Part shown: in pieces, positions 52,539 to 64,000 of the stretch
How positions within the stretch are numbered: the stretch's first letter is position 1
Layout of the letters: each line of letters begins with the position of its first letter
Assembly (NCBI GenBank): GCA_029449245.1
Contig: JANATF010000011.1
Span: forward strand, 620,001-684,000
Reading direction: 5' to 3'
DNA length: 64,000 nt
Source: Mortierella alpina
Taxonomy: Eukaryota; Mortierellomycota; Mortierellomycetes; Mortierellales; Mortierellaceae
Translations under genes and position numbers: made by a program
The notes under the pieces: model-generated
Databases searched by the model: none
What the model was told of the DNA's origin: nothing
The model's input: the letters and a program-made list of their open reading frames with translations, nothing else

Positions 52539-55500
52539 CTACTTGCTAGTCTTTTGCGCAAGCCGTGTCGCCGCTTGTCCCCATCGGTCCCATAGATCCT
52601 GTGCCACGAGGGCAGTGTCTTCCACGGCCTCGACGGGGTACTTGTCGCTCGCCTTGCCACTGGTTTGCTGACACCCACCACCGAGGCAGGTTGTTTCCCA
52701 TTGCCACTTGTTCTCAACAGCCAATACGTCTTGAAGATACGCCTTGTAATCCAGCGTGGTCCGTTTCTCGGCTGCAGTGACAAGTCTGTCAACAAATATC
52801 TGCCAACGGGGCAAATAAAATTCTTTGACTAGCCCTGCCCATTGCTTCGAGGCATAATCCGCGAGCGACTGTTGGCCACCAGGTCCCCACCAAGTGACCT
52901 GATTTCTAGCATTGAATTCCAAATAGTCCGCATAGGTCTCCATTTCCGCCTCCGAATAAGAATTGTTGCTGGCAATGACTTGGTGAGTTTGCGACGAAAT
53001 GATCTTGGCAGAGACGCGGGCATCTCGGATCCATGGCCCAAGCATAAAATGTGAGTGCGTGGACAAGATCCTGTCGATATCCCGGATGGTATCGAGAATC
53101 ATGTTGCCCGTGGCTCGAGTTCGTGCCACGTCCTTAGCCTTATAGGCCTCGATTAGTTCTGCATGCAAGCCCGGGAGAACAACAGCTGTCAGGACCTCCC
53201 GTGTTACGTCTACGAGGTCATACTGGAAACTGGACACGTTGAGCGGAAGATCTGCCTTTGTGCACAAGGCTGATGCTGACGGGTCTGCGGCTAGAGTTGT
53301 TGGTGAAACCGTTACTGCCTTTGCAACGGTTCTTTTCAAAGGGGTCGATGAGGATCCGGTGGAGGGAATGCTGCTGGCCTCATATCCTTGACTTACGGTG
53401 TCCTGAAGTGCGTCGCGTACTAGTTTCGAAAGAGAAGACCACAGCCTGCTCTTGTTCGTTGTTGGTTTAATTTGACTATTGCCACAGTCACCTTGTACCT
53501 GTTTCTCAGGTTTAGGGTATCCGCCGGTAGCCCGCAGAACGTTTTCAATCGAGTTTTGTATAGCACTTCTGCGCCCTCTTCTGTTCCTTGATGCATCCGT
53601 TTCGGTCGACTGAACAAATTGGCCCCAAGCCTGCACAACCTTCTTCTGGTCATACCAAAAGATATTAGTCATGAATCCTTCTCGTCGCATGTCGACGGCT
53701 GGTGTGTTGTCCAGAAAAGACTTGGACTGAGACATTTGCTGTGACCGACAATCCCATACAGTTTGGCTGAGCGTGGTCCAAACATCGAGCACTGCCTGAT
53801 TCGTCTGGCTTGGGCCATATCGACGCCTTATATAGGATTCAAGATGCTGCTGGCCGTTGAGGGCTGATTGAGCGATCTGTAAGGATGACCCATGCGGAGT
53901 GTTGGAGGGATTGTTGACTACGGCATCCTGCCAAGGAATGTCAAGGATCAGTTGGTAGAGATACTCATTGTTGTTAATACCTTCCATCGTGATCCCCATT
54001 CCGCGCATCGTCTTGGCTGGCTGCTGATACCCACGGAATGGCTCCGTGAGTAGGGTCGGGAGCGTCCCATATAGTCCTTGGCCTCCTCCAAAGTTGTTTA
54101 GCCTATCAGTAGACATAAGCGCAAGGAGCCACAGTGAGATTCAAAGTTTCCAGATGTATGACGAGAGCGCGCAGTCAAAGCGGGGTATTAAGGCTTACAT
54201 GCTCCAGCCCCAGTCTATGCCAAAGAAGCCTTGAGTAGACTCCCACAGCGGCGCCACATCCGAATACAGATCTATGACAAACGCGTCTCGGCCCTCGTTT
54301 GTTTCACGGATGCCGTCAAAGAATGCCTTGGTCTCGGCCTCCTTCCATATATCCCGGTGTAGCAAGAACCAGGCTTGCATGACCCAAACTGCCTTAGGAT
54401 CCGCAGCTTTGAGGGCCTTCATGACACCGCTTGTAATTTGCTGAAGGCATTCGACGCGCATACAGTTTGGATTCAGCTCATTGAACAAATCCAGCAGATA
54501 AAAATTTCTGGTCGTGTCCAGCTTTACCCCACGGGCTTCATACATCGAGTTCTGGAGTTGAATGAACTGCTGAGATAAAGTTCCAAAGAGTGGTTCAGTC
54601 GAAGGAACAAAGGTCACCTTCGAGTACGGATCTGGGATGAGCGCCCACATGGATGCAGTTTCAAACTTGGTGGTGGCGTAAATGGAAACGAGATCTCGGG
54701 GGACGAATCCGTTGAAGGAAGGCATGATGGGTGTGATGCCAAAGTCCTTCATCCTCTGCATGATCCTAATGAGAAAAGAAAATCCGTGTTAGTACGCATC
54801 GAATGGATTTGCGAAACGCGTCGAGACGATTGAAGGAGCGACGTTGCGCTTACTGGATCTGAAGTTCCCACTGACTATCGATCCATTCGTTCTTGAATTG
54901 CGTATCGTTCGGAAATCCCCAGGACCCCTGGATATTGCCCATTCGCTGCCAGGGCATGAACGCCGGTCCTGATAGAAACCCGTTCAAACTTTCGCGGGAT
55001 AATCCTTGGTTTTCGTAAAACTGACGGAACACATACTCTTGTCCCACCATTGACAGAGCCATGTTCACGCCATTGAGCATCATCCAGTCTGGTAGATGAG
55101 TAAATGCATGGTTAATATTGTTCGCGAAACGTCAAAGTATGGCTTGTCAAGATGCGGGAAGCCCAAGAGTTCATACCGATCTCACGTTCCCAACGCGTCC
55201 AGTCCCAGAATGCGTACGAGTATCCGAAGGTGACAACATTCATGTAATATCTCCATGGAACAAAGCTCGCTCTGATCTCGCCGCCTGCGCCAGCATCCTG
55301 AGGGATCCCTGGGGGAACTGTCGGTAGGCTCGTGAAGCGGTCCCCACTCCAAGTCAGCTCGACTTGGCACACATTCTTGAGGTAGTGGTTGAGTCCTGCA
55401 CCCAGTGCGGACGCTGTCACGCCCTCGACCAACACTTTGCCACCATCTCCGTTTGATATCCTGAAGGTGTCGTAAATGTTGGAGGCAGATCCTGAGGCTA

Positions 55501-55855
55501 GGTCTGGCTTGAGTGCGAATTGGAAGTGGTCATGGTATGCGGCTGGCAGCAGTCTTTTGACAAGTGCCAAGACGGCGTCTCCTGGCTGGGCGACGCCCCG
55601 CTTGAAGACCGTCCTGGCAGAGGGATCCGACGTCGCCTTGATCACAGGCCAATCTACATTCTGTGCTGCGCCAGACGACTGGGATGAATGCGGGGAGGGA
55701 TGCGGGCTGATGGCGATGGGCGAGGCCAGGACATGGGTGGTGCTTAGCAAGGATGAGATGCAGCAGACGGCGGCTGTTGCGACCCAAAGCATGGACAGGG
55801 TGGATCGAGGCTTCTTGTGCTCCCGCCATGGCGGAGGTGCTGGCGTGGAGACCAT
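52539..55855 (-). CDS. NAGLU: Alpha-N-acetylglucosaminidase (NAGLU, glycoside hydrolase family 89)
   Basis: Exons 55855-55177, 55088-54854, 54765-54199 and 54102-52539 join in frame to 1014 residues. There is an N-terminal hydrophobic signal anchor or signal peptide (SMLWVATAAVCCISSLLS). GH89 hallmarks follow: [42 protein letters not shown], then FNELNPN and TMEGINNNEY, which carry the two Glu equivalent to the catalytic pair of human NAGLU. The enzyme removes terminal alpha-N-acetylglucosamine in lysosomes or outside the cell. The protein is about 270 residues longer than human NAGLU, in part from a Ser/Thr/Pro-rich insert in the C-terminal helical domain. The family is secure; the substrate in a fungus is unknown. 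Confidence 0.93.
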
Positions 55856-56255
55856 TTTTGGCTGTCTGCTAGGCGTTTGAAAAATATTGACACGGCCCGT
55901 GGGGTGTGACGCGACGTTAAATGGGCCGCGCTCGAGGTGGCGGTACGAGGTCTCACCACACCACTGTGGTCTGCAGGCGGGCGAGGGTGCAGGCTGGCTA
56001 TTGCGGCTCAGACTAGGGTGCGGGCAGAGGAGGAGCAGAAGGACACGGAAGGCGGGTCAGCGAAGGATCCACGGGCACAGTCAGATGGGCGGGCGTAGGA
56101 AGGGGTGGCAGAGGGAGGCAGAGGGAGGCGGAGGGAGGCACAAAATCAAAGGGCGTGCTCAACGGAAGGCTCTAGGGAGGGAGGGTGGGGGCACAACTTG
56201 GGCAGGTGGGCGAGGGGTAGGCGTGGGAGGAACAGAGATGGACAGAAAAAAAAGG

Positions 56256-56283
56256 TGTGTGTGTGTGCGTGTGTGTGTGTGTG
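56256..56283. repeat. (GT)n microsatellite
   Basis: A GTGTGTGTGTGCGTGTGTGTGTGTG tract, 28 bp with one interruption. Confidence 0.85.
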
Positions 56284-59200
56284 CCATATCGTCGTCCGGG
56301 AGAGACGCACTCTGATGTCAACAACACCTTCGTCGGGCAGAAAAAAGACGGGGGTCCAAAGGTCCTGCCCGCCATCATGCTCTCGCTCTTCAGCCTATCC
56401 CTCGTTCCCTCCCTCCTCTGTGTCATGGTCCTTTGGCCTAGCATGATTCCCCAGTCGCACTTGTTCACACATACCGGCACAGAGTGTCCCGTGGGGTGGA
56501 TGCAGCAGCGACAAAGAGGGGGGCAGGATGGCAGGGTGGCAGGATGGCAGGAGGCTGGCAGATGACAAGAAGGATTCGTCGAGTCGAGCAGGCAAGCGAA
56601 ACGAGGGTCTGGAAAAAGTCACTCCAACACGCGCACCCGCATGCCATTCTGAGACCACATTCTTTCGCCGTCACTTTGAGCACTCAGGAGCCCCGGGCAC
56701 TCTGGTGGTAGCAGCCCCAATGCGGATCCCAGGTTTCGGGTGATCATACACGAAAAAAAAGTCTCACTCACAGTAACCGTGGCTATTACAGATGAGGCAC
56801 AACAAGACCTAGTAGTGACATGGTGTCTAACGAGAGTCTGATTTGGTTGGGATAAGGGATATCTCGAGCACTTGTCCTCGTTTGGTGGTACGGTTGCCAT
56901 ATGGCACCATGTGTGGGCGAGCAGTTCGTGCACGTTTGTTTCTGTACATGCACTTACGTTGGTTGGAAACCCACTAACATATACAGCTCTTGATCTCTAT
57001 CTGCAAGTTGCTTTGACGAGTTCTCAAGAGCGACCATATCGCGCTGTACAGCTATTTACGATTCCGGTAGTATGGGTCCACATCCTCAATGGTGAGCGGA
57101 CGTGTGGCAGCTGTGGCTTCTCGAACAGAGGAATATGCACTGCTATCTCATATCCATCGGTCCCATTTCTTGAACAAGTCTTGAAGAGCGGCGTTCCTTC
57201 AAGGCGCGAAATGCAATGTATCCGATATTATTATAATAGGTTCGAAATATGGCTGTGCTGTTTGAGAAAGAAAATACGCTGGCTCCTTTTCGGCTTAACT
57301 ATACGCTCCGCGTCTGGTGTGGCCTGGGCATAACTGATTGATGATCTGCTGTGCCTTCACTCCAGTATCCGTCTTTGCCGCACGTTTGCCATCTCTATCA
57401 AGGGCGCAATGGTAGCGGCAAATCCCATGTCTGAGGTGTAACGGCACATGCATCCAGTCCTCGCTTGCAGTCATTCTTGAATACAGTGTTCGCATCTTGA
57501 CAATACATGATCCAGATCCAGACTTCTGAGACGACAAACACTTGATAATATCGCAACATGGGTAAGCAATGGTGACAAGGATGACCTTTAGTCAGAGCCA
57601 TAGATCACCATAAACTGAACTTACAAGGCGTCCTCGAGAGGTAGAGAATACACTGGGTCGGTGAGTTTAGTCTTATCCGCTCACTTTTTATGGTGCAGCA
57701 GACACAAACGACACAGAGTCTGCCGTCTTTGGGAGAGATCGCCAAAACGCCCCAGCTACGCCGGAAATGATCAGAACCACAAAATTGCCACTGACTCCAA
57801 CAATACCAAGGAACGCCAGGGGGCCGTCTCTTCAAGGTGCATCTTGGATGACGTGTATGTACATGCTGCTGCCTTTTGTTCCTGTCACCATCAGTGCTCG
57901 GAGCACACTTCAGAATACCTTTCTTACTTTCATTCTCTTTGGCACCTTCAGTACTCCATAGCTTCGATTGCCAGGAATAGGCAATAAGCAACCTTAACTT
58001 CATCGCACCGCGCATGATAAGTTTCGCGCAAAGATCGGCACTCAACCCATATATCTCCAACTTTGCATCACCGCTGAATTTGCTTGTTATTAGCACGTGG
58101 GGATTGTTCGCCCGTATCACCGCGAACGGCGTTTATCCGTCCTCGTTACCCTCTCACTCACGAGTAGTCATCGAACGCGCGCTGGTAGGGAATTCTGCTG
58201 GCGAGCGTTGCTTAGGAGCCATATGAAGGCGCTTCTTTTTTCACGGCCATGGCCAATGTTCTTAAAATTGTGATCGAGCACTAGTCTCTCCGGTAATATC
58301 GAGAAGCGGCATCGGCTCGAAGAGGGACCCGTTACATTAAAATCGCTTGTGGACATTGCCTTTGCCGTGGTAGGCTTTACTCACTCCCTTTTTGGTGTGA
58401 TTAATACAGCTAGTTCAAGTGTAGTGTCCAATTTTCAACAAGACTGACAGTGAGTAGGGAGCTGCTGAATGAACTTGGAACTCGATACTTTCGTTGTTCT
58501 TAGAAATGTACTTACGCATTAATAGCATTGAATCGTACACTTCAAACATGCTGAACGACCTTTATCTGGCCGATCTAAAGATGCTCCAGAAGAAGATATC
58601 ATCAGTTTGTGATCAGCCGCACATACCGTTGAGTTTGACACGGTGACCCACGAGAAGTAATCCTGCACTCTTTGCGCCAGCTCATGCATCCTGCATGAAT
58701 CTCCGAGGAGGTCCTGCAGTAGTCCATCGTGTGAATTTCTCGAATAGGCTCAGAGACGCACCTTATTCCCATCCAGGCCACCCTTATCCTTAAGTCAACA
58801 GTTGACTATCTGAGCTGTTATAGGAGCTTTTGCCAGGGCTCTTCGAGAAGTCAGAGCAAGACGTCGAACAGCATAATGCTGCCTCTTGCTTGAGGCTGTG
58901 GGTCTAGCATGGCTAACATCAATCGCGTCGACCTTTTAGTTCAGCTGGATGAAGGCTGCTTGTGTCAGCAAGATCATCAACCAGAATTTCTCAATACTTT
59001 GATAAGCAACATCCAACTGCCGCCATGGCGCTGTGTAATGGTCGAGGATACACAAATGGCAAGCAATACCCTAGGTTCTCCGATATCGTCTTTCTTTCCC
59101 CCCCTCCCCAGCGTGAATGCAACACCTGCAGGTTTCAGCTACAGTAGACGCCCATTAAAGTGGTTCTGAGCAGATATATCCAGCTCCGCGTCTTTCCATT

Positions 59201-59334
59201 TTTACGCCCCGGTCGCGGTCTATAGCGCCAGTATGGATCGACACACACACGTCAGAAAGGATTTCATATTTTCCATCCACAGCTTCAAGTTCTTCGCAAA
59301 CTATCATAAACTATAATACTTCGTTCCCATGAGG

Positions 59335-59342
59335 TATAAAAA
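59335..59342 (+). promoter_or_regulatory. TATA box of the cysteine-rich gene at 59609
   Basis: TATAAAAA lies ~270 bp before the ATG; an 89-nt 5'UTR intron (GTAAGC at 59520, AG at 59607-59608) lies between. Confidence 0.6.
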
Positions 59343-59608
59343 CCCCATCCTCTGCTCCCTCTCGCCACCGTCATCATTTGATTCAGCAATCACTTATCTC
59401 GCGTCCGCCATCTCTTCCTCTACACCTCCCATTCCACCATAGCAAAAAAACATACTCACGAACCGCATCTAACGTTGTCAATTGAACCAAACTTCCTCAG
59501 CAAATCGCTCAAAACAGACGTAAGCTGCTGACAGTCAATCTTCTCGACAGTGTTCCCTTCTGTCTGGTCGCTGATTGACGTTGAACAAACTTTCATTCGT
59601 GTATCCAG

Positions 59609-59953
59609 ATGAAGTCTATGTTTTTCATTCCTTTCCTGGCTCTCGCCTTGATGCAACTTGTCGGCGTCTTGGGAGCGAGTTGCTTGTGCAAAGGCGGCGT
59701 CCACCATCAGCAAGGCGATAGGGCCAATGGTTGCCACAAAGGTTACTGCTGGTCGCTCTGCATCGGTGCTGGGTGTGCTCTCACCTTCCAGAACGAGTGG
59801 TGCTACACCTCACTCGACTATTCACAGAGTTTCAACTACATGCGTTGCTCCACTGACAGCGAGTGCACCAAGCACCCCAAGGTGTATTGCGCTGGTTCCT
59901 GTACCGTCTCGCCTTTCGGCATTGGTGCTCCCGATTTTGACAAGTATTGCTAG
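59609..59953 (+). CDS. Cysteine-rich secreted protein, 114 residues
   Basis: The signal peptide MKSMFFIPFLALALMQLVGVLG is followed by ASCLCKGG and a domain with twelve Cys (CHKGYCWSLCIGAGC, EWCY, RCSTDSEC, YCAGSC, final KYC). The even number of Cys and the compact size point to a disulphide-stabilised secreted protein, of the effector or antimicrobial type. The ATG directly follows the AG of a 5'UTR intron. It is not homologous in sequence to the gene at 50723 but shares the TATA box, leader intron and size class. Function unknown. Confidence 0.8.
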   Translation: MKSMFFIPFLALALMQLVGVLGASCLCKGGVHHQQGDRANGCHKGYCWSLCIGAGCALTFQNEWCYTSLDYSQSFNYMRCSTDSECTKHPKVYCAGSCTVSPFGIGAPDFDKYC

Positions 59954-60785
59954 AGTAGTTCTTCTCTTTTCAGCCTTGTGTGCACCATTTCCCATGTCGC
60001 TTCAAGTTTTTCAAGGTCTACAACTTGCAATTAGTCCAGGTCATAAAATACTACTACCGCAGCCTCCCGAAGACATGATAGTAATGAGCATTATATAATA
60101 AATGGCGCGAAATGATGATGTACATTTTACAATCTATGTCGAAAGCTGACAGCAGGTATGCGGGACGGTGAGGGTGAGGGGAGCACTTGCTGGGCAAAAA
60201 GGCGTTGCTCATCATACGATGCCGCGCGACTCTATCCTCAACCTCTTAGTCTCTCTTGACGCCAAAAATGGGGTGCTCATCGTGAACGGAAGAATACCTT
60301 GGTGTCTGTATATATATTGTCTCAGAGATGTGAAAATTGTATCTCTGAGCAGACGACTCTCGCCTCCACGGCTCCACACAGATTCAAACTGGCTAATTTC
60401 TTGTTGCCCATGAGCAATTACAGCATAAATGCACGTTGTTTATATAACAATCAAACCCCTCTAGTCCCAAAAGTTCTTCTCCACAAGTTTAAAGAGCGGC
60501 GAGAGAGGTCTTCTACGGTACCCACTATGATCTAGTTCATCATCACTAGGCTGGATTTTCTCAAACGCAAGGGAATTATTCTTGTGTCTTCAATTAACCA
60601 AGCGCACAGTTCATCCTCCAGAAGACACTCATCGGCGCGTTATGCATTTTACGACAGTGTATGAAGCAGACAACAGCAACAACAACGACAGCAATAACAA
60701 CGACAGCAATAAAAAAAAATATGCTAAAATGTGTGAAAATGCTCGTTTGTGATGCCTACGAATCTAGTCGTTCTATACGGGATGA
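59954..60785. other. Intergenic region with CAA/CAG-rich sequence
   Basis: No gene is supported. The part next to PWP2 (about 60670-60710) is CAACAG-rich and probably lies in the PWP2 3' UTR. Confidence 0.5.
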
Positions 60786-63700
60786 TTAGTTCTTTTCTGC
60801 TTGGGACATGAGGTATTCTAATGTGTAGGTGTTGTCGTTGCACCTGTGATCAAGAAAAACAAACCAAACATCAAGAAATATACGATGATTAGTAAGCGAA
60901 TAAAATGAGCAGGACCTGTAGAAAACCGCAACGTCTCAAAAGGCAGCACACAAAAGCAAAACACTTACACTTTAGCAAGATCCTCATGCAATTTGCCGAC
61001 TCCCTTCTGCAAACCTCTGAAGACGGTCAAAAACTCGCCCGAATGGTCTTTGAGGTACTTGCCATGGCTGATCAAAAGACTCGTGCACCAGATAAGGTGG
61101 AACTCTAGATGCGGTGAGTCTTCCATGTGGCTTGCAATGAACTTCATCAACCTCTCCAAGTACTTTGTTGGCAGTTGTCTCGCAACCAGCTTAATGTCTG
61201 CAGGAGGGATAGCCTCATAACAGCGCTGAATGTACTGACGCTCGTTTAACCGGAAGGCCATGACCAGCGCTTTCAGATAGTCCCTCTCCTCAAGCGTCTC
61301 GAGAATCGTCTCTGGTGTGATGTCGATCTCGAGGTCAAAGGGATCGAACATCAGTGTATCGTCCAATGAGTAGATCAAAAGCCCCTCCGTCGATGCTGCA
61401 GCCCATGACCGTCCGGTTGGAGAGAATCGTACAGCCTTTGTCCGGATCTCGGGTCGGACATTTCGCTTTGACAAGTCCTTGGTGCCGGGGAGTGCGTTAT
61501 CTTGGCGGTCCTCAAGGTCGCTCATATCGTCGTCATCTTCGATCAGATCCATTGCTCCAGCCTCAGTCATGTTTTTGGAGTTCAAGAACTCCAGTGTGCC
61601 GTCAAAGGACAAGTTTTTAGAGATTTGCCACTTCTTGACCAAGATGTTGGCTTTGATGTCGTAGATGCAGACGTACTTGCTGTTGCCGCCTCCAATGATG
61701 CATGATCCATCCGCCGTGTAGCACAGAGAATTGAAGTGCTTTCCGGACGTAGAGTTCTCGGCCGTGATTTTGTCCTCTGCCTTGCGACCACCCGAGATGT
61801 CGCGACGTCCATCAATGACATTGGTTTGAAGTGCGCTGTCCACGTCCCAGAAGCTGAGCTGGCCGTCCAAGGTTGATCCACAAAGTTCCTTGCCATCAGG
61901 ACGGAAGGCCAGTGCCAGAACCTCCGACATGTGGGTAAAGCTCTCGACACTCTTGCCACGACCAAACACATCCCATGTACGGATCGAACGATCCCAGGAG
62001 GAGGATGCCAAGAACTGGGCAGTGGGAGAGAAGGCCAGACACGAAATAGGAGCCGTATGTCCTGCGAGAATATCCAGCAACTTGCCTGTCTGCACAGACC
62101 AGACATAGATCTCGAATGTGTTTTGTGCACCAGCGCACACGATCTCGCCACTGGGATCGACTGCCAGAGAAGAGAACTGGACCGGTGTAGGTGAGGTGAA
62201 AGTTCTAAAGTTCCTGTAACGAACCAAGTCGTAGGCTCTGACCGTTCCATCTAACGAGGCCGAGAAGACCACCTGTCCATTCTTGGCGAACTCTGTTGCA
62301 GACACGCGGGAGGAGTGCTCGGAGAAGGTAACAAAGCAGAATCCAGAGACGGTGTTCCACACCTTGACCTTGCCGTCGTCACCACCTGTCACAACACTTT
62401 GTCCATCCGTGGAGTATGACAAACAGTTCATGTCGTAAAAGTGACCCTGCTGCTTCAGGACATATGACTCCGACTGCCATTCCCAGACCAAAAGTTGTCC
62501 CAGTTTTGATGCTCCAAAGGCAAGCCATTCTCCTGTCTTGTTGATTGTGACCGAGTCGATCTTCTTCTGAGAGATGCTAGAAAAATTTGAATTCGAGAGT
62601 TGTGGAAGACTGGTAAGTATTTTGGAGCAGAAGCGATGCGAGGATGATCAACTTCCTGGGCAACCACCTATGGTTGAATCTTTACCTCAATGTGTGAATG
62701 TTATTGAAGGAAGGAAGTTCCCAGATTCCAAAGACTCCGTTTGAGAAACCAACAACAATCATGGCCGATGCCGCATGGTACGCAGCGCAGACGACCTTGG
62801 CGTGATCCTGGAAGAAGAAATGTCTCTGGACTGCAGACCACCTCTTTGCACCTTGATCGACATCCATTGAATTCTCATCGTCCGAGTCCTCGGTGTCCTT
62901 GGGGTTAATCAACTGATGACGCCACTCGAACAGTGCTCCATCCTTACTGATTGTGTAGATCGTGTCTTGCTCCTTAGACCACCACGCTCCAACGACGGAG
63001 TCTCTGTGTCCTGAAAGAGTGAATGGCGTGAATCCCTCGGTGGGGTTTGCAGAGTAAACACGGGCGCTCATGTCCTTGGAGGTGGTCAGGAAGTATTTAG
63101 AGTCGGGAGACCAGGTGATTGAGGTAACCTCGTCATAGTGTCCAGTGTAGGTGCGGTGCAAGATAATGGGCGTAAATTCACGGTGGTATCCTGGGGTCTT
63201 CCAGAGCTGGATCTGTTTTCCATGCGTCACAGCAAAGTACCTAGGCGATGCCAAGTTGAGATGCCATGAGTAACCAGCGGATCGCGAGCTCAGCCTGACC
63301 ATCCTATTGATAAGAGACGTTATACTTACTTTCCATTTGGACTGAATTGAAGATCGTAGACCTTGCTCTTGAAGTTGAAGTGGTGTAATACAATTTGGCG
63401 GTTGTAGTTGACGAGAAGGGCACGGCCATCTATAGCGAGCGGTAGACCATGGATCGGTTGTTAATTCATCAAGATCGTACGGCTGCAACATTCGCGTGTG
63501 TTCGTGCGCTAACGTTGCCTCACCTTCGTCCACAGAGATCAGGAGAGTCGAGTTTGGACTAAGTGCGATCCTGTCAATGTTTTTCCTGTTCTCATACGGA
63601 AATGTCACCGATTTGTTGCTATAAGGTATGAATATAGTACTGTAAGAGGCGTGTCCACGTTGGAGGGCGATAAAAGCGTTCCTTTGACTCGAGCACATAC

Positions 63701-63936
63701 TTGACGAGGTCAAAGACTGTAAGCCTATTTCCAACAGGACTCAGTACCGAGTTTCCATCTGGTGTGAAGATGAGGTTGCCCTGTTTGTAGACGGTTCCAC
63801 ACAAGTTCGAGAACTGTGGTGCAAGAGAAGGAAAGAAAAGAGCAAAGACGAGCAGGGCGTTAGAGTTTTCGAGTTGGTCAGGAGAGGACTAGTGCTGCTG
63901 TATGGTCCTGCACGGTACCTTGAAGTCAGATTTCAT
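60786..63936 (-). CDS. PWP2: Periodic tryptophan protein 2 (Pwp2/Utp1), U3 snoRNP WD40 protein
   Basis: Exons 63936-63919, 63813-63701, 63618-63524, 63429-63330, 63303-62686, 62576-60969 and 60843-60786 all join in frame to 869 residues. The start MKSDFKFSNLCGTVYKQGN and SPVGNRLTVFDLVKNKSVTF match yeast Pwp2 closely. The body has two sets of WD40 repeats (for example VISW, SWDRSIRTWDVFG), an acidic insert (EDDDDMSDLEDRQDN) and the C-terminal Utp12-type helical domain. The last exon encodes NDNTYTLEYLMSQ. Pwp2 is a core of the UTP-B complex in the 90S pre-ribosome, needed for 18S rRNA processing in the nucleolus. Very secure. Confidence 0.97.
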
Positions 63937-64000
63937 GATGCACCGGCTGGGATGTGATGGCGAGGAGGTGATGAAGAGAGGGAGCAGCTCGATGTCCTTT

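Larger units (their letters stand above)
55856..59608. other. Long gene-poor region
   Basis: About 3.7 kb without a gene I can support. It starts with a GA/GGGA-rich stretch (55980-56240), a (GT)n microsatellite at about 56256-56283 and CCT-rich sequence. From 56.9 to 59.2 kb there are only short frames without motifs; one on the minus strand near 57850-57720 codes for a membrane-like segment but has no start. The end contains the promoter and 5'UTR intron (59520-59608) of the next gene. Confidence 0.5.

Noticed and set aside
57235-57260. Possible tRNA T-arm (GGTTCGAAAT)
   Set aside because: No matching acceptor stem, A-box or cloverleaf around it.
56872-58120. Frames of 150-170 codons on both strands in the gene-poor region
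   Set aside because: They overlap without a consistent coding strand, lack splice-consistent extensions and show no recognisable domain.

Overview
The window is nuclear DNA from a fungus. Genes are closely packed and alternate between strands. Introns are short (mostly 50-120 nt) with GT-AG ends, TATA boxes are clear on several small-secreted-protein genes, and core eukaryotic genes are present: DIB1 (U5 snRNP), ITPA/HAM1, HUB1/UBL5, RPL43 (eL43), ATG22-like, NAGLU, PWP2, a PPR protein and an RRM/SR protein. F-box/leucine-rich-repeat proteins, cysteine-rich secreted proteins and many TATA-driven short genes suggest an early-diverging fungus of the Mortierella type. That placement is inferred from family resemblance; no marker gene was compared.

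Layout. 0-1.4 kb: start of a type II membrane protein (left edge, minus) divergent from DIB1. 2.2-3.7 kb: two related tiny genes beginning MSIFK. 3.9-5.3 kb: secreted aspartic protease. 5.4-9.3 kb: almost gene-free. 9.3-13.4 kb: polyQ/proline-rich protein with a leucine-rich-repeat domain. 14.5-16.1 kb: F-box-like protein. 17.1-25.5 kb: the most unusual part (below). 25.6-29.1 kb: PPR protein. 30.1-30.7 kb: tandem array with a 127-131 bp period. 31.4-33.2 kb: unknown protein with a possible nuclease-like motif. 33.6-37.4 kb: RRM/SR protein divergent from ITPA. 37.5-39.1 kb: second F-box protein. 40.4-41.2 kb: secreted, possibly pore-forming protein. 41.6-43.2 kb: ATG22-like. 44.2-47.8 kb: HUB1, a small secreted protein, RPL43. 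48-51.5 kb: small cysteine-rich secreted proteins and one clear pseudogene. 52.5-55.9 kb: NAGLU-type GH89 enzyme. 56-59.5 kb: gene-poor. 59.6 kb: another cysteine-rich secreted protein. 60.8-63.9 kb: PWP2.

The region of greatest interest is 17.1-25.5 kb. It holds two divergently oriented genes of the Fanzor family, the eukaryotic relatives of TnpB (RuvC-fold, RNA-guided nucleases). The minus-strand gene can be traced through six introns. It appears to fuse an N-terminal FEN1/XPG-type nuclease domain, with its acidic residues present, to a C-terminal Fanzor RuvC plus zinc-finger module. The plus-strand copy keeps only the Fanzor part, has one frame break, and shares an intron at the equivalent position. 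A 90-bp minisatellite lies between the two 5' ends. Past the stop codon of the fusion gene come a UUCG-type hairpin and a sequence resembling a hAT transposon terminus, which is where a guide-RNA scaffold and element end would be expected. Both copies carry a frame discontinuity, so whether either is functional is open.
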